Source: Atrina japonica
Lineage: Eukaryota; Mollusca; Bivalvia; Pterioida; Pinnidae
Assembly (NCBI GenBank): GCA_030159075.1
Contig: BROG01000816.1
Span: 33,501 to 97,500, forward strand
Length of the DNA: 64,000 nt
Direction of reading: 5' to 3'
A program made the position numbers and the translations under genes. Positions 1 through 21,300 of this stretch are shown here, piece after piece. The notes under the pieces were generated by a model, which was given only the letters and a program-made list of their open reading frames with translations, made no database searches and had not been told where the DNA came from. Position 1 is the first letter of the stretch. Every line of letters starts with the position of its first letter.

Positions 1-847
1 TAGTAGTGTAAAGAGTAGAGAAGTCATAAGTTTTGATACTGTGAATTCGAGAAAAATTGTGTGCTAAGCGATGTCCATTATAATGGAGTTCAGTATGTAT
101 TCTGGGGTTGAAGAATCCGTGTAGGGGTTCATTCTTGCTTCTTGAAAAAGTTTATTGAGATTTGTAAAAGGAACAGAATAAAGTTTGCTGCGAATGTGAT
201 GAAGACCCAATTTTTTGTTAATGTAAGGTAAAAGAGATGAAAAAGTGACATCATGTATGTAGGGTCGGTTGTATGATCGATGTCCGTGATTTCGTTTACG
301 TCTTACGTTAGAATTAAAAAGTTAATATACTGTCGTGCATGTGTCTACACGTGTGTATGTACTTATATCGATTATAATATCTACATTGTTCCTGCAACAA
401 CAATGCTTGTTATACCTTTATTTTTAATTCTCTAAACTCTCCTATAATAAAAATGTCCAAAATCTCAGATGATTGCCTCACAAAAATGTTGACAGGTCAG
501 CATTAAATGTTGACTGACTTTGCGTGAATTGTTGCCCGCTTACGTCACAGCTCATTACTATTCAGTATTTCCCGGCCATTACTCGTCGATTTCCGCCATT
601 ATGCAATTGTAATATCCCTATGAATGAATCGTTTCATAAAAATCAACCATAGAAGAGTACATAAAAAAATAAAAATAAAGGTATAACAACACATTTGTAG
701 ACAGAGTTTTCGGTCAATATGTGTTATGTTGAACCCCCGGGCCAAACTGTTCCTTTCGGCCTTTGGCATTATGCAACAGTTCGATCATCTGGTTTAACAT
801 AACACATGTTGACCCCAAACAACAAATGTAAAATGTTCTATTTACAG
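1..847. other. Intron or 5' flank of CRYM-like gene
   Basis: No exon could be placed here. The only structures seen are the terminal inverted repeat element at 407-689 and, within 714-814, an imperfect inverted repeat of about 24 bp arms (centred on TGTGTTATGTT and AACATAACACA) enclosing a GC-richer loop. Confidence 0.5.
407..689. mobile_element. MITE-like element with 19-bp terminal inverted repeats
   Basis: The 19 bases at 407-425 (starting TTGTTATACC) are an exact reverse complement of those at 671-689 (ending GGTATAACAA). The 283-bp interior has no coding capacity. A target duplication is not obvious. Inferred to be a non-autonomous DNA transposon. Confidence 0.5.
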
Positions 848-9419
<8,572 letters not shown>

Positions 9420-9561
9420 TGTCAATGTCGGCCATTCTTGTTTCCAGCCTAAAATCAATGTTTCGTACTGTTGTGAAAAGCTATGAAAACGTGACTCAAT
9501 GACCAGGTCTTTTTACAACTTCTATTAGCGCTATCACAAGAAATACAATTATCATTACATT

Positions 9562-9567
9562 AATAAA
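9562..9567 (+). terminator. Poly(A) signal of the CRYM-like gene
   Basis: AATAAA stands 143 bp after the stop codon, in AT-rich 3' flanking DNA. Cleavage would be expected some 10-30 bases later. Confidence 0.6.
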
Positions 9568-10024
9568 TAGTTATCAAACGTTTTTGTTGCAACTTTATTA
9601 TATTTATACAAACACAAAAATGATGCAAAAAGTAAATATTCAGACTGGAAATGAAATATGAAAAGATACATAGAAACAGGAAATGTACGAAATAATGTTA
9701 ATGAAACAAATGATGAAACTTATAAAGATAATATGTACAAGAAAAAGAAAGGAAGAAGAGGAATGGTCTATAATAATACAAACAAAATTCTTTGAAAAAT
9801 TTAGAAATCGAAATACATTATGCCAACAGTATTGCATTAATAAATTAAAATAAACATATTCCATCGATTGTTTATCATTCCCCTACAAAAATACGATAGA
9901 AGTAGAAATTTTGAAATATTATAGTAAAAACGTTTAATTATCATAGTAACAACTTTTATAAACAATACTTAAAACTCCTATTAACTATAGTGACTAAAGT
10001 TTACTTAAGTAAAGTACGAGGGGT

Positions 10025-10255
10025 GGAGCCGGCCTGGTTCAGTCGGTAGCACGCTCGACCCTTGATCCCGAGTCCTGTCTTCCGGTTGAGACAGTGAAAA
10101 CCGAGGTCCCGTGTCACAGTAGGTGACGGCACGTTAAAGAACCCTCACTGCTCAATGGCCGTAAGTGCCGAGCATAGGCCAAACTTTGAAATCCTTCACA
10201 GGCATTTGGTGACGTCTTCATATGAGTGAAAGATTCTTGAGTGGGACGTTGAACA
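10025..10255 (+). mobile_element. tRNA-derived SINE (family 2), older copy
   Basis: Starts GGAGCCGGCCTGGTTCAGTC with a tRNA-like box A (TCAGTCGGTAGCACGCTCG). The body ACCGAGGTCCCGTGTCACAG..CACTGCTCAATGGCC and the end GTGGGACGTTGAACAACAAC match the copy at 45797. Flanks ACGAGGGGTG (10015-10024) and ACGAGGAGTG (10256-10265) look like a target duplication with one mismatch. Confidence 0.85.
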
Positions 10256-10433
10256 ACAACGAGGAGTGATTGATAGATTTTGAGCCTTGTCATTGGAGTT
10301 AAGCAGGCTTGCCCATTTTCAGTTCTATTGCTCTCCAGCTATGTAAGGTTGTGTAAACAACGAACGGTGTCGTTTGGTCATTTTTGTCGATCAGGTAACA
10401 CTCTAAAGTAAACGAATACAAGTAACTTTAGCC

Positions 10434-10783
10434 AAATGGACAAAATTGCCGAGAGAGCAGTGATTCAATATTTATTCAAGAAAGATATAACACCTAAGGC
10501 TACTCATGCCGACATGGTAGCAACACTAGGATGTCCATTAACAAGCTACCGTATAAAGATGATGGGAGAATTTAACCGTGGCAGGCAGATACTTCAGCTG
10601 GGAAGGTCATGGCCTCCGTTTACGGGGATTCTGGTGGTATTCTTATGTTAAGATTATCTCCAAAAGATAACAATCAATGGGACATATTATGCATCACTTC
10701 TTAAGCAGTTATGAGAAAAAATTAGATCAAGCGCCGTGGAAAGCTCAGTAAATGTGTCTTGTTTCACTAAGACAATATAGCAC

Positions 10784-10795
<12 letters not shown>
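10434..10795 (+). pseudogene. Mariner transposase fossil
   Basis: The open frame from ATG 10436 reads MDKIAERAVIQYLF then KKDITPKATHADMVATLG and EFNRGRQ, the N-terminal helix-turn-helix of mariner (Mos1-type) transposases. In another frame follows a degraded stretch like the catalytic domain: KVMASVYGDSGGILM, then NNQWDILCITS, then GKLSKCVLFH and DNIAP, broken by stops. The region between HTH and catalytic core is largely deleted, and at least one frameshift separates the parts. No active enzyme can be made. An intact family member would be about 345 residues. Confidence 0.8.

Positions 10796-10866
<71 letters not shown>
10788..10866. repeat. (TA)n microsatellite
   Basis: About 39 uninterrupted TA dinucleotides, just after the mariner fossil. 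Confidence 0.97.
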
Positions 10867-10869
<3 letters not shown>

Positions 10870-10912
10870 TAGCCTAAGGTGGTAAAGATATAAATTTTAA
10901 TATTTGTGAAGT

Positions 10913-10992
10913 TGATAAAAAAACCAAAAAAAAAAAAAACCAAAAAAAAAAAAACCAAAAAAAAAAAAAAAAAAAAAATCAAAAACAAAAAA
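10913..10992. repeat. A-rich simple repeat (A-runs split by CC)
   Basis: Runs of A interrupted by CC; it produces a spurious Lys-rich open frame. Confidence 0.9.
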
Positions 10993-11499
10993 CACACATC
11001 TAACCGGTTTAGACGGCATGTAGTTGGACATTCGCATTTATGCTCCGCCCACCGCCTCTATTTTGTAAAGACATTTTCTGCAGAATTTATAGTCTGGGAT
11101 TGGTTGACTTTAAAGATAGTCGTCTTACAAGGGTTAGAATATTATAGAAGTTATAATGCTCAAGACGATCGTTTCTGTCAATTAGACCATCAGTTGAGCT
11201 GCAATTTAAAATATTATTTTCTAAAGAAATGGATTTTTTTTTCAACCAACTAATCATAGGCTGTCAAGGTAATCGTGTAATTCCTAAAGAATCGATGTAT
11301 TATGTTCAAATAGCCATGACAGTATCACCAGCGTCTTCAAATCAACAAGAGTACCAAAGACGATCAAGATACGCCTTTGATATTATTTCTAGTCAAAAGG
11401 TGCTACACTTGCTAGCCGAGCAAACGAACATGTTACAGTCTGTGTCTTTTGATCCCACATCAAAGTTGTGTAAGTCTACTGGAATTACTCTGTAGACGC

Positions 11500-12430
11500 A
11501 GCAATGCAACTCCTCCTTCACCAATGAATTGATTTCAATGTAACTTTGCACAATGAAAGATTACATTACGTTCAAAAACATTTTCCCGCTTATATCTTTT
11601 ATCCATGTGTATGTGGCATCGCAAACCCTCCAACACTAATGAATTTATTTCAATGAAACTTCGCACAATGAAATATCATATGGAAATTTACATGAAGGCA
11701 GGAGATTTGTGTTCAAAATATTTTTAGATGATTAATGGCAAATTGGAACTAGATTGATTCAAAATTAATATCGAAGTCTGATAACATTTCATTTTTGGCC
11801 TACAAATATACATAAAACATATGTTACTGCGGAGGTATTCGTTCCAATGGCCTATTCTAGTTATTAGAGAAAATATCAACATGGGCTCTGCAACGTGTGG
11901 CTTCTACTGGCAATGTGGGTCAAAAGTTACATTGACTTTTAATATTAATACCACACACATTACTAGAACGTGAATTTTTCGAAAAGATGCCTTAAATTGA
12001 AAGAACTTATGCAGAACCAATAACACAGATCCTCTTTTAAAATTGGCGTCTTAGAATAAATAACTTTACCACTTCACCATATTGGCTGTTGAGAAAGGAT
12101 AATGACAAGGGTTACAGAATGTCACGTAACATATGTTAGAGATGATTATTTTTAGACTGTCGAATTTCAAAAAATTAGCAGTAATTTCACTTTTTTCTAA
12201 GAAATGTCATATTTGGGGGAAAAATTCACGTTTTAGTCCGACAATGGACGTTGTTTAACTAGTCTAAGGTATACTGACATTGAATTGATGATTCAAGTTT
12301 CATCAAAATCGGTGAATGATATCATTATCAATGATGACAATGAATGTTCGGACAACCGGACGGATGGAGAGTATACCATATGTTTATATGACGGTCGTAT
12401 AAAAACCTGAGTTAACCATTAAATACAATA
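11500..12430. repeat. Probable non-autonomous dispersed element
   Basis: Phrases such as TTTCATCAAAATCGGTGAAT and GGACAACCGGACGGATGG are of the kind that ends repetitive elements in mollusc genomes, and TTCAATGTAACTTTGCACAA / TTCAATGAAACTTCGCACAA repeats within it. Boundaries are not clear and nothing coding was seen. Confidence 0.35.
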
Positions 12431-13179
12431 TCCGATGCTTGAATTTCATACTCACATAGCTAGCATTACATATGAAAGTATTAGATGATAGACAACGCCC
12501 AAAGTGAGACTTGTCGATGTTTCCAGCTTGTTAGCAATGAATGAAATATGAAGGAAAGAAGAATTGTAATTGTCCGCTATATAACCTCTTGTAATGTTTA
12601 CATATCCCCTTCACTCCAATGTAATATATACATGGAAATGTTCCCCCCTTTACGACAGATAATATATTCATCCCATCTTAAATTCGCCATAATTCATCAG
12701 TCTCATTGATGGCCAATATGTCAATGTTTAAATTACATATCTGGAAAATTTCACTTCATTTTAAATTCGCCCTCTCCTCCAAGGACGGGAATTAAACGAG
12801 AGCATAGATTTCTAGGCATACAGTATATGTATGTAGTCCAGTAATAAACAAACAAATCCATTATTTTAAACTTTGAAAAATTTAATACATACATCTTTTC
12901 GTGTACACACAGATGCATTAAAATCTGTACAATTAGCACCATTAAATGTCAATTGTTCTTTGTTTCCTATCTTATTTGATTGCACGATGTAGGTATTGCC
13001 ATTATTATGACCACTGTAAGTGACAAGACCATTATGATAAAATCTAGGTTCAGACTACGTTAAAACATACGGGTACACATATAACAGCAAAGAAACTGAA
13101 AATGATGAAGGCTCACGTTTAACTGCATTAAATGCACAATTTATATGACTATGTCTATTTCCATGCACTCTAGACTCAA

Positions 13180-13860
13180 AAATATACCAATGTTGTACAT
13201 CTGTCTAGGGATTATACCAATCTCTTACATCCTATGAAGGGATTATACCAATGTTGTACACCTGTCTAGGGATATACCAATGTTGTACATCTGTCTAGGG
13301 ATATACCAATGTTGTACATCTGTCTAGGGATTATACCAATCTCTTACATCCTATGAAGGGATTATACCAATGTTGTACACCTGTCTAGGGATATACCAAT
13401 GTTGTACATCTGTCTAGGGATTATACCAATCTCTTACATCCTATGAAGGGATTATACCAATGTTGTACACCTGTCTAGGGATATACCAATGTTGTACATC
13501 TGTCTAGGGATATACCAATGTTGTACATCTGTCTAGGGATTATACCAATCTCTTACATCCTATGAAGGGACTATACCAATGCTGTACATTTGTCTAGGAA
13601 TTATACCAATCTTGTACATCTGTTATCGGATTTTAGGGTTGTATCTCTATCTACAAAGGATTATACCAATTTTGTATATCTGTCAAAGGATTATACTAAT
13701 TTTGTACATCTGCCTAGGGATTATACCAATCTTGTTCCTCTGTCTAGAGATTATATCAATCTTGTACGTCTGTCTAGAGATTATACCAATCTCTTACATC
13801 TTATCAAGGGATTTCATCAGTAATTTCTACCTGTCAAGGAAGTACAATTATACCATGTTT
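13180..13860 (+). repeat. 30-bp minisatellite with higher-order structure
   Basis: Monomers of about 30 bp (GATTATACCAATGTTGTACA, TCTGTCTAGG) mix with a CTCTTACATCCTATGAAG variant, in blocks repeated as larger units. Degenerate monomers continue to about 14500. Two overlapping open frames here are repeat artefacts. Confidence 0.9.
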
Positions 13861-14510
13861 TTACCCTTGCATTTGTAGAGTGGTTATACCAACATTGATT
13901 CATCGATCCTTTACTGCAATCCAGGAATTGTACCAATCTAGAACATTTGATAAGTAATTCATTTATCCCCTACTACAATCCAGGGATTACAACAATTTTC
14001 TTACACCCATCGCGGAGTAAGGATTATATCATCTCTTATATTGTCTTATATTGGAATTATACCAATCTCGTGTAAGAATTATGTCAATCTTTTATATCTG
14101 TTTAAGGAATTATATCAATAATCTTAAAACTTTCTAAGGATGTTTTACAAATTATACTGGGATTATACCAATCTTTTACATCTGTGTAAGGGACTCTACC
14201 ATTCTCTTATATTTAACGATTATTAGGATTTTCTTCCAACTTGGTATTATACCATTTTTCTTACAGCTATCTAGGGATTATATCTCTCAGTACAACCCAG
14301 TGGTTATAACCTAAGTTCTATATTTATCTTGGGATTATACCTCTCACTACAATACAATTGTTAAAATCAACGTTCTATAATTATCTTGGGATTATACCTC
14401 TCACTACAATAAAACTGTTAAAATCAACGTTCTATAATTATCTTGAGAATATGTCTCTCAGTACAACCCAGTGGTTATAACTCACTCACTACAACCCAGC
14501 AGGGATCCTA
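13861..14510 (+). repeat. Degenerate continuation of the 30-bp array
   Basis: Scattered GGATTATACC and CTTATAT-type monomers, plus about three copies of a longer unit with ATTATACCTCTCACTACAAT and AAAATCAACGTTCTATAATT. Confidence 0.7.
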
Positions 14511-15835
14511 GGATTTCATCGGTATACAATAGCTATCTAGCCCACAGCTATTTGTAGATTTCAGTTATTAACGTCAATCTTATGACCACACTTTGTGTAC
14601 ATATTTAATGTTTCCCCGACGGCCTCACTCGTCAACACCCCATAGTGATTATCAACACAATTACAAGAGTACAATTCAATTTATCAATAAAGATTTTAGA
14701 ATTTAAAATTATAAAGATATTAATCATATATATATTATTGATAAATCTAATTATCTCCTAATGAGTTTTATGATAAAAGAACTTAATTTCTATTTCATTT
14801 ATTTCAATTACATATCAATATCAGCATTATACACAAGAAATTCCAATCTTTATATCTCAAATTAATTTTTATCATTTTGTCAAGATTTGTGATGTACATT
14901 TTAGTTTTTACAATTAATTGAAAAGAAACATTAAGTAATCTAAAAATGTAGAAAATTAAAATTGGCAAAAATGTTTAAACTGATTTAGATAATAATTTAA
15001 ATCTACTAATGTATATAATTTTAAATGTCTATATTAAGAAGATAAAATTTCCAGAGTAATAATTATATATCAAGGACACCCAGTATAAGACAGTGATCCG
15101 TGTAGACCTAATTTTACTTACTTGTTAGACAGGACATGGAGCCTACACCATTTACAGTTTCGTTTGCTGTTGTTGACAGTTTATATTACTCATCAGATAA
15201 ACAGGATTAAAGTACATTTGAGATTCCAACTTGTTGTAGAGATCATGATGAAAGTTACATTTCACCAACTTTGTAGAGTTAAGGGAGATAAATCAAGCTC
15301 ATCGATTCACATGGTTGCAAGCCATAGCGAAAAAATAAATGTTGTATTAAGGTTAGTGTTTCGGAGATCATTTTACTGGTGTCTGGAACTGGAACTTGGA
15401 ATCACATCAGAAGTTCAATTAAAGCTGTGCATTTTACCATCTGTAGACCACAATTGTATCTACTGCAGTAAATACTCTAAAATTCTGTCTGTTCGTAACC
15501 TTATACTGAAATGTATATGAATATGTTGAAAATGTCCATGTGACAATAATGCAAGTGCTAGGTAAAAACTTAGCTTTTCTACTTACTTACATTTACTCTG
15601 AGTCAATCAAGATACATATCAAAAGTAACCCGCCAATTACCAACCTACACTTTTGTATATATCAATAAATGTCTAATAGACAATAGACAATGTCAGTTTC
15701 ATAAATGGACACATATCAGATCCACATGTATCTATTTCACATGTGTGACATTAGTGGCAATGACACTTTATACTGGGCAGGGTTGTGATGTAAATACAAT
15801 TATATATGACCATTCAGAGTTACTAGTATGTCAAC
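14511..15835. other. Intergenic, no feature recognised
   Basis: AT-rich unique-looking sequence. The 132-codon open frame at 15122-15520 (+) has no recognised similarity, no splice context and irregular composition, so it is not called as a gene. Confidence 0.4.
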
Positions 15836-15839
15836 AGTA

Positions 15840-16735
15840 ATGTACCTGTTATACCTAACCATCACTGGAAGTGTACCTGTTATATCTGACCCTCACAGGA
15901 AGTGTACCTATTATATCTGACCCTCACAGGAGGTGTACCTATTATATCTGACCATCACTGGAAGTGTACCTGTTATACCTGACCATCACTGAAGTCATAC
16001 CTGTAATACCTGACCACCACTGAAGGTGTACCTGTAATACCTGACCACCACTGGAAGCATACCTATAATACCTGACCACCACTGAATGTGTACCTGTAAT
16101 ACCTGACCACCACTGGAAGCATACCTATAATACCTGACCACCACTGAAGGTGTACCTGTAGTACCTTGTCACCACTGGTAGCATACCTGTAATACCTGAC
16201 CACTACTGGAAGCAAACCTGTAATACCTGACCACCGCTGAAGTGAATATGTAATACCTGACCACCGATGGAAGCATACCTATAATACCTGACCACCACTG
16301 AAGGTGTACCTGTAATACCTGACTATCAATGAAGGTGGACCTGTAATACCTGGCCACAAGTGAAAGCATACCTGTAATATCTGACCACCACTGAAGGTTG
16401 ACCTGTAATACCTGTAGAACCTGATGTACCTGACCACCACTGGATGTATACCTGAGCCTACTTGTAGAACCTGACCACTACCTGAGTGTACCTGACCACC
16501 ACTGGAAGCATACCTGTAATACCTTATCACCACTTGAAATATGCCTATAATACCTGGCCACCACTGGATGTGTACCTGTGCCTACATGTAGAACCCGACC
16601 ACTACTGGAGGTGTACCTGTAGTACCTGGCCACCACTGGATGTGTACCTGAAATACCTTTCCATCACTGGAACTATATCTTTTACACCTTCCCACCACTG
16701 GAAATGTGCTTGAAATACATGTCTATTGATTATTT
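15840..16735 (+). repeat. 31-36-bp minisatellite
   Basis: Around 27 diverged copies of a unit containing CCTGTAATACCTGACCACCA and CTGGAAG(T/C). Lengths vary from unit to unit. Confidence 0.9.
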
Positions 16736-16779
16736 ATCTGTAGTATCTGACCATCACTAGAAATGTACGCATGATAATT

Positions 16780-17900
16780 GTATACTAATAGAAGTGAACC
16801 TGATGTATCTCTCTCATTATAAGTATATTTATAATACAGGTATACTATAAGAGGTGAACCTGATATATCTATCATTGTAAGTGTATCTATAATACATGTA
16901 TACTATTAGAAGTGAACCTGGTGTACATATCACTGTGTATACTATTAGAAGTGAACCTGGTGTACCTATCACTGTATCTATAATACATATATACTATTAG
17001 AAGTGAACCTGGTGTATCTATCACTGTATCTATAATACACGTATACTATTAGAAGTGAACCTGGTGTACCTATCACTGTATCTATAATACACGTATACTA
17101 TTAGAGGTGAACCTGGTGTACCTATCACTGTATCTATAATACATATATACTATTAGAAGTGAACCTGGTGTATCTATCACTGTATCTATAATACACGTAT
17201 ACTATTAGAAGTGAACCTGGTGTATCTATCACTGTATCTATAATACATATATACTATTAGAAGTGAACCTGGTGTACCTATCACTGTATCTATAATACAC
17301 GTATACTATTAGAAGTGAACCTGGTGTATCTATCACTGTATCTATAATACACATATACTATTAGAAGTGAACCTGGTGTATCTATCACTGTATCTATAAT
17401 ACACGTATACTATTAGAGGTGAACCTGGTGTACATATCACTGTATCTATAATACATATATACTATTAGAAGTGAACCTGGTGTATCTATCACTGTATCTA
17501 TAATACACGTATACTATTAGAAGTGAACCTGGTGTATCTATCACTGTATCTATAATACACGTATACTATTAGAGGTGAACCTGGTGTACATATCACTGTA
17601 TCTATAATACATATATACTATTAGAAGTGAACCTGGTGTACCTATCACTGTATCTATAATACACGTATACTATTAGAGGTGAACCTGGTGTACCTATCAC
17701 TGTATCTATAATACACGTATACTATTAGAAGTGAACCTGGTGTACCTATCACTGTATCTATAATACATGTATACTATTAGAGGTAAACCTGGTGTATCTA
17801 TCACTGTATCTATAATACATGTATACTATTAGAAGTAAACCTGATGTATCCATCACTGTAAGTGTATCTGATACATGTAAACTATTAGAAGTGAACCTTT
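16780..17900 (+). repeat. 52-bp minisatellite
   Basis: About 19 copies of a 52-bp unit containing TATACTATTAGAAGTGAACC, TGGTGTATCTATCACTG and TATCTATAATACA. The central copies differ at only a few sites (AAGTGAA/AGGTGAA, CACG/CATA), indicating recent amplification. Confidence 0.95.
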
Positions 17901-18039
17901 TATACCCTATCACCACTTTCAGTGTGTCTGTTATATTTGATTACTCGTTATAATGTAACTGTGTACTTGTCAACAACTAGATGTGGTCCCAGGTAAAATC
18001 TATGTCATGACCAATTTTTACAGCATTTACAGGAATTAT

Positions 18040-18365
18040 TACACATTTCTTTGCAACAGCTTTAATTGAACAAACTTTGTTATGCCTTGTTTTCCATCAA
18101 TTAAACTTTGTGATTCAGGTAGATTCAATGAGGCCCTGGGCCAGACTTTGATGACTTTAATGGATGTTGGGGTACATCCATTGGATCTCTGATCATTCCA
18201 ATTGGTTTCACTGATTACAACAAAACCAAGCCAAACATGCAAAGCATGTATGATGGAAGCATCTACCAGCATCAACAGTATCTCCAGCTTCAGTGTGTGT
18301 CCACCATAGTTGATAATCAATCCACCAATCTAACCTTGGAGACTAGAATTCACTAGTGTTAACAT
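18040..18365 (-). CDS. Probable terminal exon of minus-strand gene, mostly 3' UTR
   Basis: Acceptor TATTTCAG on the minus strand precedes 18365. Joined in phase to exon 11, it adds Lys-Cys and a TAA stop at 18361-18359. ATTAAA on the minus strand (18066-18061) could be the poly(A) signal. Other acceptors inside would give other C-termini, for example a frame ending ..LQRNV. This non-repetitive island lies between two satellites, which supports exonic status, but the assignment is tentative. Confidence 0.45.
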
Positions 18366-21300
18366 CTGAAATATAAAACGTTGTTTACTACAAGCTAGAA
18401 AAGTGCTATATATGAAAGGTTGTATAAATATTATTACTGTAACATCAGTATAAACATTGAAAATATTTACAGTCCTATGTCATGAGCAATACATGAAAGA
18501 GGTTTAATTTCACTTTAATTCAAAATAATGAAAATTATCTAACTAATATTGAGCTGCTATAAACAATTAATCTAATTGCTGTGACACTTTAATCTAACTT
18601 CTCAATGAGATACCACATGTAAACTGTTCAACTGATCGCTGAGATACTGTAACTTATTACTGAGATACTGGGTGATCTAGCTTATCACTTCAGGTACTGG
18701 GTGATCTAACTTGTCATTGAAATACTTTGTGATCTACATGTAATTTATCACAGAGATACTGAGTAATCTACCTTATCACTGAAATACTTTGTGATCTAAC
18801 TAATCACTGAGATACTGTGCAATCTAACTTATCACTGAGATACAGTGTGATCTAACTGTGATCTAACTTATCACTCAGATACTTTGTAATCTAACTTATC
18901 ACTTAGTGATCTAACTTATCACTCAGATACTGTGTGATCTATCTTATCACTGAGATACATTGTCATCTAACTTATCCCTATAACTATGCTGGTTGATCTA
19001 ACTTGTCACTGAGATACTTTGTGATCTAACTTATCACTGAAATAGTGTGATCTAACTTATCACTGAGATACTTTGTGATCTAACTTATCACTGAGATACT
19101 TTGTGATCTAACTTATCACTGAAATAGTGTGATCTAACTTATCACTGAGATACTTTGTGATCTAACTTGTCACTGAGATACTTTGTGATCTAACTTATCA
19201 CTGAAATAGTGTGATCTAACTTATCACTGAGATACTTTGTGATCTAACTTGTCACTGAGATACTTTGTGATCTAACTTATCACTGAAAAAGTGTGATCTA
19301 ACTTATCACTGAGATACTTTGTGATCTAACTTATCACTGAGATACTTTGTGATCTAACTTATCACTGAAATAGTGCAATCTAACTTGTCACTGAAATACT
19401 ACAAGTGATGTTTTCTCTTATAAGTTATGTGTTTAACTTACCACTGAGATACAACATTGTAATGTTTTTATCTTATCAGAGATCTACTTTATCAGTTAAC
19501 TATCTTAGAGTATTTAACTAATCATAGAAGTACTGAAAGTGACCTAAACCGATTCATCACCAAGATTCTGCATGTGCTCTATCTAATTAAAATGTAACCG
19601 AAGATAATTTGGGTTATTTTTTTACATTTCTCACTTACCTATGACAAACTCTTGGTTAGTTTTGTATTTTAATGAGCATTAGGACAACGAAATTGATTGA
19701 CAACATTTAAAGAGTAAAACTCATTCTTTAAAACATGCTTGTTAGAAATATCAATGTTATTATTGATAGAGATGAAATCAACTATATACATATATGTATA
19801 TACAAACAGGAATTCTAAACTTTCTATTAAAACTATTCTGATCAAGAAATAAAATTAGGCCAAAATAAAAATAGAACTGTTTAATTAGCATGACCAAACT
19901 ACCTAACAAAAGCCTTGGAAGCAACATGTTCCAGTAAAAACACTATCATCATGAAGTGTTATGTAGGTATGAAATGAAAAAGTAACCTCAACTAGCTAAA
20001 CACATGGTAAGACAGACAGCCTGGTACCTGTCGTCCAGACAACATAATAACCAAAACGTCAAGATGAATTACCAAAAATGGTACTACACCAAACTGCATC
20101 CAATTGTTTTAAGATAACTTCACTAAATATCAACACCTTTTATTAACATCAGGAGCATTTCCTATTGGTGGTTAGAAGTTTATGATACAGATTCTAATTT
20201 CAATATTAATGTATCAAACATTAAACAAGCTATCACCATGCTAAAAACAGGGTATAGATAAGCTTAATGGTTTAATATTGTTATAGTTATTTGAAATTTT
20301 CTAGCCACATTTTTGAGGCTAAAAAGGAGGGCAAGTGCAAAGCCAGATAGATCTAAGATAACAAGGAGAAAAGGCAGGCCGCAAGGCTTAGCAAATAAAA
20401 ACTGGACAAATTTTCATTAAAATATCTAGACTGCAATCTTAAACCAGTAATACAAACCTACAAAAAAAAAAACCCAAAACAACAACCAAAGACAAAAAAA
20501 AACCAAAACAGCATCACATAAACCATGTTCAGCCATTTTAATAAAAAAAAGTTTGCCTTTTTTCTTCTCTACTAAAAATACACTTATGGATAAAAATAAA
20601 TCTAACAACCAGCCCATTTCCCTGCTTTAGACAAGAACAGCAGGTAGGAGAGTCTGGGGACCATTCATAAAACTTCACAGACAGAATATATAGATATGGT
20701 ACCAAGATAATATATTTTGTGTTGTATTCTTTTTTTTTGTTAGTTGATGTCTAGTTTGACTCCATATTTAGTTCAAACAAATATATCTAAAATTTATTGA
20801 AATAATTCAGTCATTCCAAAATAAAATAATAAAACCAAGTCACAATGGTCTCCATGCAAAACTTTACCCTTGTTCCAGACAGTTTCGTTTTTATGCTTCA
20901 TCTAGGAATTAAAGGTATAACCAGATGAAAAATGCAGCATATTGGAACTTTGATAAAGACCAAAAAATCTGACTGTAAAATTCTTATGTCAAAGAGAAAT
21001 ATCAAAAGCCTTAACTTTGTCACCGTGTAAACATGAACCTAACCCTTTTATCCCCAAGAATCATAATGGCATGCTTATTTTTTTGTATAAGGCTAGTTTA
21101 TTCTAGTCTACAGGGTTGAAAGGGTTCCACACCTAATGTAGGTTTGATTCTTTATTGAAACCAAAGTATGTATAAATTGATTTTAATTCAAGATCATTTC
21201 TTGAAGAATTGGTATCGGTTAAATATAGAATATTTTCAATTCAACTTACTTCGAAACTTTGAAAAAACGCCTAGGCTTCTGCAACCAACTTGACTCAAAA

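Noticed and set aside
10906..11495. Lys-rich 115-codon frame and adjacent 88-codon frame
   Set aside because: The first comes from an A-rich simple repeat; the second has no family match and lies in repeat-rich DNA.
15122..15520. 132-codon open frame (+)
   Set aside because: No recognised similarity, no convincing start or splice context, isolated between satellites.
16780..17900. Regular direct repeats that might suggest a CRISPR array
   Set aside because: The whole unit repeats with no unique spacers, and the DNA is animal; it is a minisatellite.
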